Positions 53,315-61,266 of a stretch of 64,000 bases of DNA are shown piece after piece (position 1 is the first letter of the stretch; each line of letters begins with the position of its first letter). This DNA comes from CAVRGQ01 sp963720785 (lineage in GTDB: Bacteria > Actinomycetota > Acidimicrobiia > IMCC26256 > DASPTH01): positions 310,001 to 374,000 of the forward strand of contig CAVRGQ010000005.1 of assembly GCA_963720785.1 (NCBI GenBank), given 5' to 3'. Made by a program: the position numbers and the translations under genes. The notes under the pieces were generated by a model. The model was not told the origin of the DNA. It worked only from the letters and a program-made list of their open reading frames with translations, and ran no database searches.

Positions 53315-54256
53315 ATGTCCGCGGCTCCCGAACCGGCCTCCGAGCCGGCCCCTACGCGTCCCGGCGACGCGGCGGGCACGCGGCCCTCGGCCCTGAAAGC
53401 GGCGTTCAAGACCGCCCGGCCCAAGCAGTGGACCAAGAACGTCCTGGTGTTCGCCGCCCCGGCCGCCGCGGGTGTCCTCGACCAGGGCGACGAACTGCTC
53501 AAGACGCTCGTGGCGTTCGTGGGCTTCTGCCTCGCCGCGAGCGCGATCTACTTCCTCAACGACGCCAACGACTACGAGGCCGACCGGCTGCACCCCACCA
53601 AGCGGCACCGCCCCATCGCCGCCGGCCACCTCGATCCCCGCACCGCCCGCATCATCGCCGGCGTGCTCGTCGTGCTGTCACTGGCGGTCACCGCGCCGAT
53701 CAACGACGGCAAGCTCACGGCCGTCATCGCCGGCTACCTCGCGCTCCAGTTCTCCTACACCATGTGGCTCAAGTACGAGCCGGTGATCGACCTCGCCGCC
53801 GTCGCCGCCGGGTTCGTGCTGCGCGCCATCGCCGGTGGCGTCGCGACGGGCGTCCCGTTGTCCGACTGGTTCCTGATCGTGGCCGGTGCCGGCTCGCTCT
53901 TCATCGTCACCGGCAAGCGCCATGCCGAACAGGTGGAGCTGGGCTCCGACTCGCTCGAGCACCGCAGCACCCTCGGCGAGTACTCCACGGCGTTCCTCGG
54001 CTACGTGCGCGCGGTCGCGTCGGGCGTGATGATCACCGGGTACTGCCTCTGGGCCTTCGAGAACGCGGCGAGCACGGGCGACACCTTCTGGTTCCGCATC
54101 TCCATCGTGCCCTTCGTGATCGGCGTGCTGCGCTACGCACTGGTCGTCGACCAGGGCGGGGGCGGTGCACCCGAGGAAGTAGTGCTCTCCGACCGGGTGC
54201 TCCAGGTGGTCGGCCTCGTGTTCGTCATCACGTTCGCGGTGGGTGTCCATGGCTGA
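53315..54256 (+). CDS. UbiA-family decaprenyl-phosphate phosphoribosyltransferase
   Basis: 313 residues. The sequence resembles mycobacterial Rv3806c (DPPR synthase): KTARPKQWTKNVLVFAAP, first Asp-rich motif FLNDANDYEADRLHPTKRHRPIAAG, and second motif region around VELGSDSLEHRSTLGEYS; about eight TM segments. Transfers 5-phosphoribose from PRPP to polyprenyl phosphate, the first step toward decaprenylphosphoryl-arabinose. The assignment rests on motif match plus the overlapping DprE1 gene next to it (8-base overlap). Confidence 0.88.
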   Translation: MSAAPEPASEPAPTRPGDAAGTRPSALKAAFKTARPKQWTKNVLVFAAPAAAGVLDQGDELLKTLVAFVGFCLAASAIYFLNDANDYEADRLHPTKRHRPIAAGHLDPRTARIIAGVLVVLSLAVTAPINDGKLTAVIAGYLALQFSYTMWLKYEPVIDLAAVAAGFVLRAIAGGVATGVPLSDWFLIVAGAGSLFIVTGKRHAEQVELGSDSLEHRSTLGEYSTAFLGYVRAVASGVMITGYCLWAFENAASTGDTFWFRISIVPFVIGVLRYALVVDQGGGGAPEEVVLSDRVLQVVGLVFVITFAVGVHG

Positions 54257-55640
54257 CGCCACGGCGGCGCCCGACGCCAAGGCCGAGCCGCGCGTGGAGT
54301 TGCTCACCGGTTGGAGCCGCACCGCGCCCACGGCGGCCACCGTCGTCGCGCCGGGGAGCGAGTCGGAGATCGACGGCCTCCTCGCCGAAGCCGGGCCGCG
54401 CGGGCTGCTGGCCCGCGGGCTCGGCCGCAGCTACGGCGACGCCGCGGAGAACGCCGGCGGCACCGTCGTCGACGGCACCGCGCTGGCCGGCATCCACGAC
54501 CTCGACCTCGAGCGCGGCATCGTGCGCGCCGACGCCGGCGTCAGCCTCGACACGATGATCCGCGCGCTGCTGCCCTTCGGCTGGTTCGTGCACGTCACGC
54601 CGGGCACGCGCCAGGTCACCCTCGGCGGGGCGCTCGCCGCCGACGTGCACGGCAAGAGCCACCACTTCGACGGCAGCTTCGCCAACCACGTCGTGTCGTT
54701 CACCTTGCACACGCCGACCGGCACGGTCGAGGTGACGCCCGAGTCCGACCCCGAGTTGTTCTGGGGTACGGCGGGGGGCATGGGCCTCACCGGCGTCGTC
54801 GGCCAGGTCACCATGCGGCTGTTGCCGGTGCGCACGTCGATGATCCGCGCCGAGAACATCCGCTTCCCCGATCTCGACTCCGTGATGGCCGCGATGGCGG
54901 GCGAAGACGCCGACATCCGCTACTCGGCCGCGTGGATCGACTGCCTCGCACAGGGAGCGTCGCTGGGGCGCTCGATCCTGTCTCGCGGCGACCACGCGGA
55001 GATCGACGACCTGCCCGCGAAGCTGCGGCGCGATCCGTTCAAGTTCGGGGGCCCCGCGAAGATCGGCGCGCCGCCGTGGGCGCCCAACGGGCTGCTCAAC
55101 CGCGCGAGCATCGCCGCGTTCAACGAATTGTGGTTCCGGGTGTCGCCCGCACTGCACGGCGGCCACGGCGTCGAGACGATCTCGTCGTTCTTCCACCCGC
55201 TCGACGGCGTGCGCGGGTGGAACCGCCTCTACGGCAGTCGCGGGTTCCTGCAGTACCAGTACGTCGTGCCCGACTCCGCACACGAGGCGGTCCGCACGTC
55301 GATCGAGATGCTGAGCGAGGCGCGCGCCGCGTCGTTCCTCGCGGTGCTCAAGCGCTTCGGGCCCGGCAACCCCGGTCCGCTGTCGTTCCCGCAGCCGGGG
55401 TGGACGCTCGCACTCGACATCCCCGCCACCGTGCCCGGCCTCGACGCGCTGCTCGACCGCCTCGACGGGCTCGTCGCCGAGGCCGGCGGGCGCATCTACC
55501 TCGCCAAGGACTCGCGCCTGCGCCCCGAACTGGTGCCGGTGATGTACCCCGACCTCGACCGCTTCGCCGCGCTCCGCGCGCGCGTCGACCCCGAGTGCGT
55601 GCTGCAGTCCGATCTGCAGCGCCGCCTCTCCCTCCCGTAA
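54249..55640 (+). CDS. dprE1: decaprenylphosphoryl-beta-D-ribose oxidase DprE1
   Basis: 463 residues. FAD-dependent oxidase converting decaprenylphosphoryl-ribose to its 2-keto form. VAO-type FAD domain: GRSYGDAAENAGG, PGTRQVTLGGALAADVHGKSHH (flavin-contact region), GSFANHV and GGMGLTGVVGQVT; the substrate domain has FLQYQYVVP, LKRFGPGNPGPLSFPQPGW and the Lys of YLAKDSR. At the position of the benzothiazinone-target cysteine (mycobacterial Cys387, GWNICVD) this protein has alanine (GWTLALD, Ala388). Overlaps the UbiA gene. Precedes DprE2, with a hairpin in between. Confidence 0.93.
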   Translation: MADATAAPDAKAEPRVELLTGWSRTAPTAATVVAPGSESEIDGLLAEAGPRGLLARGLGRSYGDAAENAGGTVVDGTALAGIHDLDLERGIVRADAGVSLDTMIRALLPFGWFVHVTPGTRQVTLGGALAADVHGKSHHFDGSFANHVVSFTLHTPTGTVEVTPESDPELFWGTAGGMGLTGVVGQVTMRLLPVRTSMIRAENIRFPDLDSVMAAMAGEDADIRYSAAWIDCLAQGASLGRSILSRGDHAEIDDLPAKLRRDPFKFGGPAKIGAPPWAPNGLLNRASIAAFNELWFRVSPALHGGHGVETISSFFHPLDGVRGWNRLYGSRGFLQYQYVVPDSAHEAVRTSIEMLSEARAASFLAVLKRFGPGNPGPLSFPQPGWTLALDIPATVPGLDALLDRLDGLVAEAGGRIYLAKDSRLRPELVPVMYPDLDRFAALRARVDPECVLQSDLQRRLSLP

Positions 55641-55646
55641 CCCGAT

Positions 55647-55698
55647 CGTTTTGGCGTCACCACGCGTCGCCAGGGCGACATCTGGTGACGCCAAAACG
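55647..55698. promoter_or_regulatory. 16-bp perfect inverted repeat between dprE1 and dprE2
   Basis: CGTTTTGGCGTCACCA (55647-55662) and its exact reverse complement (55683-55698) enclose GTCGCC-AG-GGCGAC, a second 6-bp stem. The whole 52-bp block fills the gap between the dprE1 stop and the dprE2 translation start (ATG 55720). The stem's T-rich first arm is unusual in this GC-rich DNA. Confidence 0.9.
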
Positions 55699-55719
55699 GT
55701 GAAGAAAGGCAAGAACAAG

Positions 55720-56481
55720 ATGCAGGACGCGCTCGGTTCGGTGCAGTCGGTGCTGGTGCTCGGGGGTGGCTCCGACATCGCGATGTCGACGCTGCGCGAG
55801 CTGGTGAAGCGCCGCGCGCGCACCATCGTGCTCGCGGCCCGCGACCCTCAGTCGCTCGCGGGTCAGGTGGAGGAGCTCGAGTCGCTCGGTGCGACCACGG
55901 TCGAGGCCGTGGCTTTCGACGCCCACGACACCGCCGCGCACACCGCTTTCGTCGACGGTGTGTTCGAGCGCGTCGGCGACATCGACCTCGTGCTCGTCGC
56001 GTTCGGCGTGCTCGGCGACCAGGAACAGGCCGAGCTCGACTCCGCCGTGGCCGTCGACATCGCGGCCGTCAACTACGTGGGCGCGATCTCGGTGACGGTG
56101 CCGGTGGCGAACAAGCTGAAGGCGCAGGGGCACGGCACGATCGTGGCGTTGTCGTCGGTGGCCGGCGAGCGCGCCCGCCGCTCGAACTTCGTCTACGGCT
56201 CGTCGAAGGCCGGGATGGACGCCTTCTACCAGGGCCTCGGCGACAGCCTCGTGGGCACCGGCGTGAAGGTGATGATCGTGCGCCCCGGCTTCGTGCACAC
56301 GAAGATGACCGAGGGCATGGAGGCCGCGCCGCTGTCCACCACGCCCGAGGCCGTCGCCCAGGCGATCGTGAAGGGTCTCCAGCGCGGCTCCGAGCAGGTG
56401 TGGGTGCCCGCCACCATGCGCTTCGTGATGTCGGCCCTGCGCCACGTGCCCCGGCCCGTGTTCCGCAAGCTCCCGATCTGA
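55720..56481 (+). CDS. dprE2: decaprenylphosphoryl-2-keto-ribose reductase DprE2-like SDR
   Basis: 253 residues from ATG 55720 (MQDALGSVQSVLVLGGGSDIA) with AAGGC upstream; longer readings upstream pass through the inverted repeat. Short-chain dehydrogenase: GGGSDIAMS cofactor loop, DAHDTAAHTAF, NYVGAISV, SSVAGERARRSNFVYGSSKAG (Ser and YxxxK). Reduces the DprE1 product to decaprenylphosphoryl-arabinose, the donor for cell-wall arabinan in mycolata. A duplication of TCTGACCTGCC covers the stop. Confidence 0.9.
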   Translation: MQDALGSVQSVLVLGGGSDIAMSTLRELVKRRARTIVLAARDPQSLAGQVEELESLGATTVEAVAFDAHDTAAHTAFVDGVFERVGDIDLVLVAFGVLGDQEQAELDSAVAVDIAAVNYVGAISVTVPVANKLKAQGHGTIVALSSVAGERARRSNFVYGSSKAGMDAFYQGLGDSLVGTGVKVMIVRPGFVHTKMTEGMEAAPLSTTPEAVAQAIVKGLQRGSEQVWVPATMRFVMSALRHVPRPVFRKLPI

Positions 56482-56499
56482 CCTGCCCTCTGACCTGCC
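56477..56499. repeat. 12-bp-period duplication across dprE2 stop
   Basis: TCTGACCTGCC at 56477-56487 and 56489-56499; the first copy holds the TGA stop. A degenerate third TCTGACAGG follows at 56503. Confidence 0.85.
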
Positions 56500-56537
56500 G
56501 CGTCTGACAGGCGTCGGACAAGTCGGGCACATCGGGC

Positions 56538-56564
56538 CTCAAGGCACCCTGTCCCACGGACGAT
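56538..56564 (+). promoter_or_regulatory. sigma-28-type promoter candidate (degenerate)
   Basis: CTCA, 17-bp spacer, GACGAT, sharing the GGCCTCAAGGCA block with the cpaE promoter. The gene's ATG is 30 bases downstream, with GGAGGGG between. Confidence 0.35.
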
Positions 56565-56593
56565 CATCTGGTGCAGGAGATCGGAGGGGTGCC

Positions 56594-57046
56594 ATGGCCC
56601 AGGCCACGCATCACATCCGGGTCGAAGCCGACCCGGTCCAGTACGACAGGATGTTCGACCGCGAGACGGGGCTGCCGCGCTGGCCGTTGCTCCTCGACCG
56701 CACCGCGATCGCCCTGGCCCGCGCGCACCGGGTGAACCGCGTCGTGGCGGTCTTCGTGCTCGACGATCCGCGCACCTTCGACGGTGACCTCCCCGACTTC
56801 CAGGATCTCGGCCACCGCCTCATCGCGCGCGTCCGCCCCGACGACACCGTCGCTCGCGTGGCCCGTCGCACGTTCGCGGTGGTGTGCAACGACATCCGAC
56901 GCGACCAGGACGCCGCCGCGGTCGCGCAACGCCTGGTGCACAACTCCGCGGTGATCGCCCGCCTCGGTGTCGCTCTCGGCGTCCCCGGCGACACGCCGGA
57001 GACCCTGCTCGAGCGGGCGCTCGACCAGGCCGCCGTCACCATCTGA
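56594..57046 (+). CDS. degenerate GGDEF-fold protein
   Basis: 150 residues, ATG 56594 with GGAGGGG upstream. The order of elements is that of a GGDEF domain: DRETGLPRWPLLLDRTAIAL (like D-LTGLPNR), VFVLDDPRTFDGD (like DLDxFKxIND), DLGHRLIARVRPDDTVARV, and RRTFAVVCNDI where GGDEF-AVL should be. The signature is replaced by ARRTF, so it cannot be a cyclase; it may bind nucleotide or act as a partner. No signal peptide or TM. Confidence 0.72.
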   Translation: MAQATHHIRVEADPVQYDRMFDRETGLPRWPLLLDRTAIALARAHRVNRVVAVFVLDDPRTFDGDLPDFQDLGHRLIARVRPDDTVARVARRTFAVVCNDIRRDQDAAAVAQRLVHNSAVIARLGVALGVPGDTPETLLERALDQAAVTI

Positions 57047-57050
57047 CGCG

Positions 57051-57056
57051 TAGCCT
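57051..57056 (+). promoter_or_regulatory. -10 hexamer of HAD phosphatase gene
   Basis: TAGCCT, seven bases before ATG 57064; leaderless geometry. Confidence 0.6.
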
Positions 57057-57063
57057 GCTCGGG

Positions 57064-57711
57064 ATGAGCAGCGCCCCCCAGGCCCGACCCCGCGTCGTCG
57101 CCGCATTCGACTTCGACGGCACCCTGTCCACGCGCGACAACGTCGTGCCGTTCCTCACCGAACTCGTCGGCATCGACGGCACCGTCAAGGTGCTCGCCAA
57201 GACCGGCTGGACGCTCGGCCGCGCCGGGCGCGGCAGCTGGAACCGGGAGCAGCTCAAGGAAGTGGTCGTCGCCAAGGCGCTGAGCGGCTCGCCGATGCTG
57301 AGCCTCGAGCGCTTCGCCGACGAGTACGCGAAGAAGATCATCGCGAAGCACCTGCGTACCGAGGCGGTCGACCTGGCCAAGTGGCACCAGGCCCAGGGCC
57401 ACGAGGTCGTGATCGTGTCCGCCTCGTTCGCGGTGTACCTGCGCCCCGTGGCCGAGCACCTCGGCCTCGACGCGGTGCTCGCCACCGAGCTCGAGGTCGA
57501 CGACCTCGGCCGGCTCGACGGCACGCTGCGCGGCCTCAACGTGCGCGGCCCCGAGAAGGTGCGGCGCCTCGACGAGTACATCGCCAGCACCCACGGCGGC
57601 GAGCCCGCGTTCGTGTTCGCGTACGGCGACAGCTCGGGCGACAAGGAGCTCTGGGCCCGCGCCGACTGCGCGGTGCGCCTGGGCCGCCGCGCCCACCTCG
57701 GCACCGCCTAG
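57064..57711 (+). CDS. HAD-IB family phosphatase
   Basis: 215 residues. HAD motifs: I AFDFDGTLSTRDN, II VIVSASF, III Lys in PEKVRRLDEY, IV YGDSSGDKEL. The helical cap (residues ~20-90) resembles SerB/CicA-type HAD-IB enzymes. The substrate is unknown. It lies ~580 bp downstream of dprE2, where decaprenylphosphoryl-5-phosphoribose must be dephosphorylated for the pathway to work, making it a candidate for that step (inference only). Confidence 0.9.
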   Translation: MSSAPQARPRVVAAFDFDGTLSTRDNVVPFLTELVGIDGTVKVLAKTGWTLGRAGRGSWNREQLKEVVVAKALSGSPMLSLERFADEYAKKIIAKHLRTEAVDLAKWHQAQGHEVVIVSASFAVYLRPVAEHLGLDAVLATELEVDDLGRLDGTLRGLNVRGPEKVRRLDEYIASTHGGEPAFVFAYGDSSGDKELWARADCAVRLGRRAHLGTA

Positions 57712-57732
57712 ACCGGCTCCGGCCCTCCGCGA

Positions 57733-57749
57733 CGGGTGTTTCCACCCGA
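57733..57749. promoter_or_regulatory. hairpin upstream of metH
   Basis: CGGGTG-TTTCC-type stem CGGGTG/CACCCG with a short loop, flanked by GGCCC/GGGCC arms (57721-57755). No T-run. Terminator of the HAD gene or metH leader element; no B12 riboswitch box is seen in this short gap. Confidence 0.5.
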
Positions 57750-57769
57750 GGGGCCGCAGAGGAGCCAAG

Positions 57770-57775
57770 TAGCCT
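57770..57775 (+). promoter_or_regulatory. -10 hexamer of metH
   Basis: TAGCCT, seven bases before ATG 57783; leaderless geometry. Confidence 0.6.
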
Positions 57776-57782
57776 GAACGGC

Positions 57783-60700
57783 ATGTCGCAGTTCCTCGAA
57801 GCGCTTGCTCAGCGCGTCCTCGTGTTCGACGGTGCGTTCGGCACCTGGGTGCAGGACCGCAACCTCGGCCCCGACGACTTCGGGGGCGCCGCGCTCGAAG
57901 GGTGCAACGAGCGCCTCGTCCTCACCCGGCCCGATCTCATTGCCGAGATGCACGCCGAGTACCTCGACGCGGGCGTCGACGCGGTGGAGACCGCCACGTT
58001 CGGGGCGTTCCCACTCGTGCTCTCGGAGTACGGCATCGCCGACGAGACCTACGCGATCAACGAGGCCGCAGCCCGCATCGCCAGGGAGACGTGCGCACGG
58101 TTCTCCACGCCGGAGAAGCCCCGGTTCGTCATCGGCTCGATCGGCCCGGGCACGCGCCTCCCCTCGCTCGGCCAGATCGCCTTCGCCACCCTGCGCGACG
58201 AGTACGCCGCGATGGTCGCGGGCCTGCTCGACGGCGGCGTCGACGTGCTGCTCGTCGAGACGGTGCAGGACATCCTCCAGGCCAAGGCCGCGATCATCGG
58301 TGCGCGGCGCGCCATGCGCGCCGCGGGCGTCGAGGTGCCGATCATGGTGCAGGTCACGGTGGAGACCACCGGCCGTCTGCTCGTCGGCTCCGAGATCGGC
58401 GCCGCGCTCACCGCGCTCGAGGCGCTGCGCCCCGACGTGATCGGGCTCAACTGCGCGACCGGCCCCGCCGAGATGACCGAGCACCTGCGCTACCTCGCGC
58501 AGCACTCGCGCACCTACCTCAGCTGCCTGCCCAACGCGGGCCTGCCGTCGATCGTCGACGGCCACACGCACTACGACCTCACCCCCGAGGGCCTCGCCGA
58601 GGCGCACGACCGCTTCGTCGGTGAGTTCGGGCTCAACATCGTCGGCGGCTGTTGCGGCACCACGCCCGCGCACCTGCGCGCGGTCTGCGAACGCCTCGGT
58701 ACGCGGGCGCCGGTCGCCCGGAACCCGCAGCCCGAGCCGTCGTGCTCGTCGGTCTACAGCCCGGTCGCGTTCCACCAGGAGTTGGCGTACCTCGCCATCG
58801 GCGAGCGCACCAACGCCAACGGATCGAGGAAATTCCGCGAGGCGATGCTCGACGCCGACTGGGACACCTGCGTGGCGATGGCGCGCGAGCAGGTGAAGGA
58901 AGGAGCGCACGTGCTCGACGTGTGCGTCGACTACGTGGGCCGCGACGGCGCCGCCGACATGGAGGAGATCGCGAGCCGCTTCGCCACGCAGGCCGCGCTC
59001 CCCCTCGTGTTCGACTCCACGGAGCCGCAGGTGCTCGAGGCCGGCCTCATGCACGCGGGCGGCAAGTCGATCCTCAACTCGGCGAACCTCGAGGAGGGCG
59101 AAGCCGAGGGCAAGCGCTTCGACCGCGTGTTGTCACTCGCGCAGGAGTACGGCTCCGCGGTGATCTGCCTCGCCATCGACGAAGAGGGCCAGGCCCGCAC
59201 CGCCGACCACAAGGTCGAGATCTGCAAGCGCATCTACACGATCGCCACCGAGCGCTACGGCATCGAGCCGTCCGATCTCATCTTCGACGTGCTGACGTTC
59301 CCGCTCGGATCCGGCTCCGACGATCTGCGCCGTGACGGCATCGAGACCATCGAGGCCATCCGCCGCGTGAAGGCCGAGTTGCCGGGCGTGTCGACGGTGC
59401 TCGGCCTGTCGAACGTGAGCTTCGGCCTCAAACCCGCGATCCGCCACGTGCTCAACAGCGTGTTCCTGCACGAGTGCCGCGAGGCCGGCCTCGACGCCGC
59501 CATCGCCCACGCCGCGCGCATCATGCCGATGCACAAGATCGACGACCACGTGCGCGAGGTCACCCTCGACCTGATCTACGACCGGCGCCGCGACGACTAC
59601 GACCCCCTCACCGAGCTCATGGCGTTGTTCGAGGGCGTCGACGCCACCACGGTGGAGCGCGAGGACCGCTCCGGTTGGCCGATCGAGGAGCGGCTCAAGC
59701 ACCGCATCATCGACGGCGACCGTGACGGGCTCGAGTCCGACCTCGACGAGCAGCTGCAGACCCTGCCCGCCCTCGGCATCGTCAACGACGTGCTGCTCGA
59801 GGGCATGAAGGTCGTCGGCGACCTCTTCGGCCGGGGCGAGATGCAACTGCCGTTCGTGCTGCAGAGCGCGGAGACGATGAAGACCGCGGTCGCGCATCTC
59901 GAACCGCACATGGAGAAGGCCGACGATGGCGGCAAGGGTCGCGTCGTGCTCGGCACCGTGAAGGGCGACGTCCACGACATCGGCAAGAACCTCGTCGACA
60001 TCATCCTCACCAACAACGGCTACGAGGTGCACAACATCGGCATCAAGATGCCGCTGTCCGCGTTCGTCGAGAAGGCCAACGAGGTGAAGGCCGACGCGAT
60101 CGGCATGAGCGGCCTGCTCGTGAAGAGCACGCTCATCATGCGCGAGAACCTCGAGGAGATGAACTCGCTCGGCCTCGCCGAGATGCCGGTGCTGCTCGGC
60201 GGTGCCGCGCTCACGCGCACCTACGTGGAGCGCGACCTGCGCGCGGTGTACGAGGGTCGCCTGTTCTACGGCAAGGACGCCTTCGAGGGCCTCCACACGA
60301 TGGACCAGCTGATGGAGGGCAAGCGCGCCGGCAGCCTCGACCCCGAGTTCGGGCGCGCGCCCGGCGGCCGCAACCTGCCGCCGCGCCGTTCCGAGATGGA
60401 GGCCGAGCGCGCCGTCACCGCGGCTGCGGTGCGCAGCGACGTCGCCGCCGACGTGGAGATCTTCCCGCCGCCGTTCCTCGGCTCACGCGTCGCCAAGGGC
60501 ATCCCGCTCGACGACATCGTGGCCTTCGTCAACGAGACCGCACTGTTCCGCAACCAGTGGCAGTTCCGTCCCGACAAGACCACGAGCGAGAACGACGCCG
60601 AGTTCAAGGACCGCATCCGCCCGATCCTGCGCGAGCAGCTCGAGGGCGCGAAGTCCGAGGGCTGGCTGGTGCCCGCCGCCGCGTGGGGCTACTTCCCGGT

Positions 60701-61250
60701 GAACTCCGACGGCAACGACCTCATCGTGTGGAGCGACGACGAACGCCGCAACGAGCGGCTGCGCTTCTCGTTCCCGCGCCAGCGCGGCGAGCGTCACCTG
60801 TGCATCGCCGACTTCTTCCGCTCGGTCGACAGTGGCGACGCCGACTACGCCGCGTTCCACATCGTCACCATGGGGGTGCGCGCCAGCGAGCGCGAGCGCG
60901 AGCTGTTCGAGGCCGACAAGTACCAGGACTACCTGCTCACGCACGGCCTCTCGGTGGAGATGACCGAGGCCCTCGCCGAGCTGTGGCACCGCCGCATCCG
61001 TGAGGAGTGGGGCTACGCCAACGAGGACGGCCCCACCCTCGCGGGGTTGTTCCGCCAGCAGTACCGCGGGTCGCGCTACTCGTGGGGCTACCCCGCGTGC
61101 CCCGACCTCGACGACCAGGCGAAGCTGGTGGAGCTGCTCGAGCCGCACCGCATCGACGTGAAGCTCACCGAGGAGTTCCAGCTCGAGCCCGAGCAGAGCA
61201 CCTCCGCGATCGTCGTCCCCCACCCCGAGGCCAAATACTTCATCGCCTGA
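57783..61250 (+). CDS. metH: cobalamin-dependent methionine synthase
   Basis: 1155 residues, intact. Domains in order: homocysteine binding (~5-320; zinc ligands in GLNCATGP and GGCCGTTP), folate binding (~335-600; AIGERTNANGSRKFREAM, GKSILNSANLEEGE), B12 cap and Rossmann (~640-870; DVHDIGKNLVDIIL with cobalt His, GMSGLLVKST), and the AdoMet-binding reactivation domain (~900-1155; RGSRYSWGYPACPDL). ATG 57783 fixes a normal N-terminus (MSQFLEALAQRVLVFDGAFG). Transfers methyl from methyltetrahydrofolate to homocysteine. Uses methylcobalamin, so cobalamin supply matters to this organism twice. Confidence 0.98.
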   Translation: MSQFLEALAQRVLVFDGAFGTWVQDRNLGPDDFGGAALEGCNERLVLTRPDLIAEMHAEYLDAGVDAVETATFGAFPLVLSEYGIADETYAINEAAARIARETCARFSTPEKPRFVIGSIGPGTRLPSLGQIAFATLRDEYAAMVAGLLDGGVDVLLVETVQDILQAKAAIIGARRAMRAAGVEVPIMVQVTVETTGRLLVGSEIGAALTALEALRPDVIGLNCATGPAEMTEHLRYLAQHSRTYLSCLPNAGLPSIVDGHTHYDLTPEGLAEAHDRFVGEFGLNIVGGCCGTTPAHLRAVCERLGTRAPVARNPQPEPSCSSVYSPVAFHQELAYLAIGERTNANGSRKFREAMLDADWDTCVAMAREQVKEGAHVLDVCVDYVGRDGAADMEEIASRFATQAALPLVFDSTEPQVLEAGLMHAGGKSILNSANLEEGEAEGKRFDRVLSLAQEYGSAVICLAIDEEGQARTADHKVEICKRIYTIATERYGIEPSDLIFDVLTFPLGSGSDDLRRDGIETIEAIRRVKAELPGVSTVLGLSNVSFGLKPAIRHVLNSVFLHECREAGLDAAIAHAARIMPMHKIDDHVREVTLDLIYDRRRDDYDPLTELMALFEGVDATTVEREDRSGWPIEERLKHRIIDGDRDGLESDLDEQLQTLPALGIVNDVLLEGMKVVGDLFGRGEMQLPFVLQSAETMKTAVAHLEPHMEKADDGGKGRVVLGTVKGDVHDIGKNLVDIILTNNGYEVHNIGIKMPLSAFVEKANEVKADAIGMSGLLVKSTLIMRENLEEMNSLGLAEMPVLLGGAALTRTYVERDLRAVYEGRLFYGKDAFEGLHTMDQLMEGKRAGSLDPEFGRAPGGRNLPPRRSEMEAERAVTAAAVRSDVAADVEIFPPPFLGSRVAKGIPLDDIVAFVNETALFRNQWQFRPDKTTSENDAEFKDRIRPILREQLEGAKSEGWLVPAAAWGYFPVNSDGNDLIVWSDDERRNERLRFSFPRQRGERHLCIADFFRSVDSGDADYAAFHIVTMGVRASERERELFEADKYQDYLLTHGLSVEMTEALAELWHRRIREEWGYANEDGPTLAGLFRQQYRGSRYSWGYPACPDLDDQAKLVELLEPHRIDVKLTEEFQLEPEQSTSAIVVPHPEAKYFIA

Positions 61251-61266
61251 TCCGGTTGGGCCGGAG

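Noticed and set aside
57712..57782. cobalamin or SAH riboswitch before metH
   Set aside because: Only 71 bases; no B12 box or matching core, and a -10 hexamer occupies the last part.
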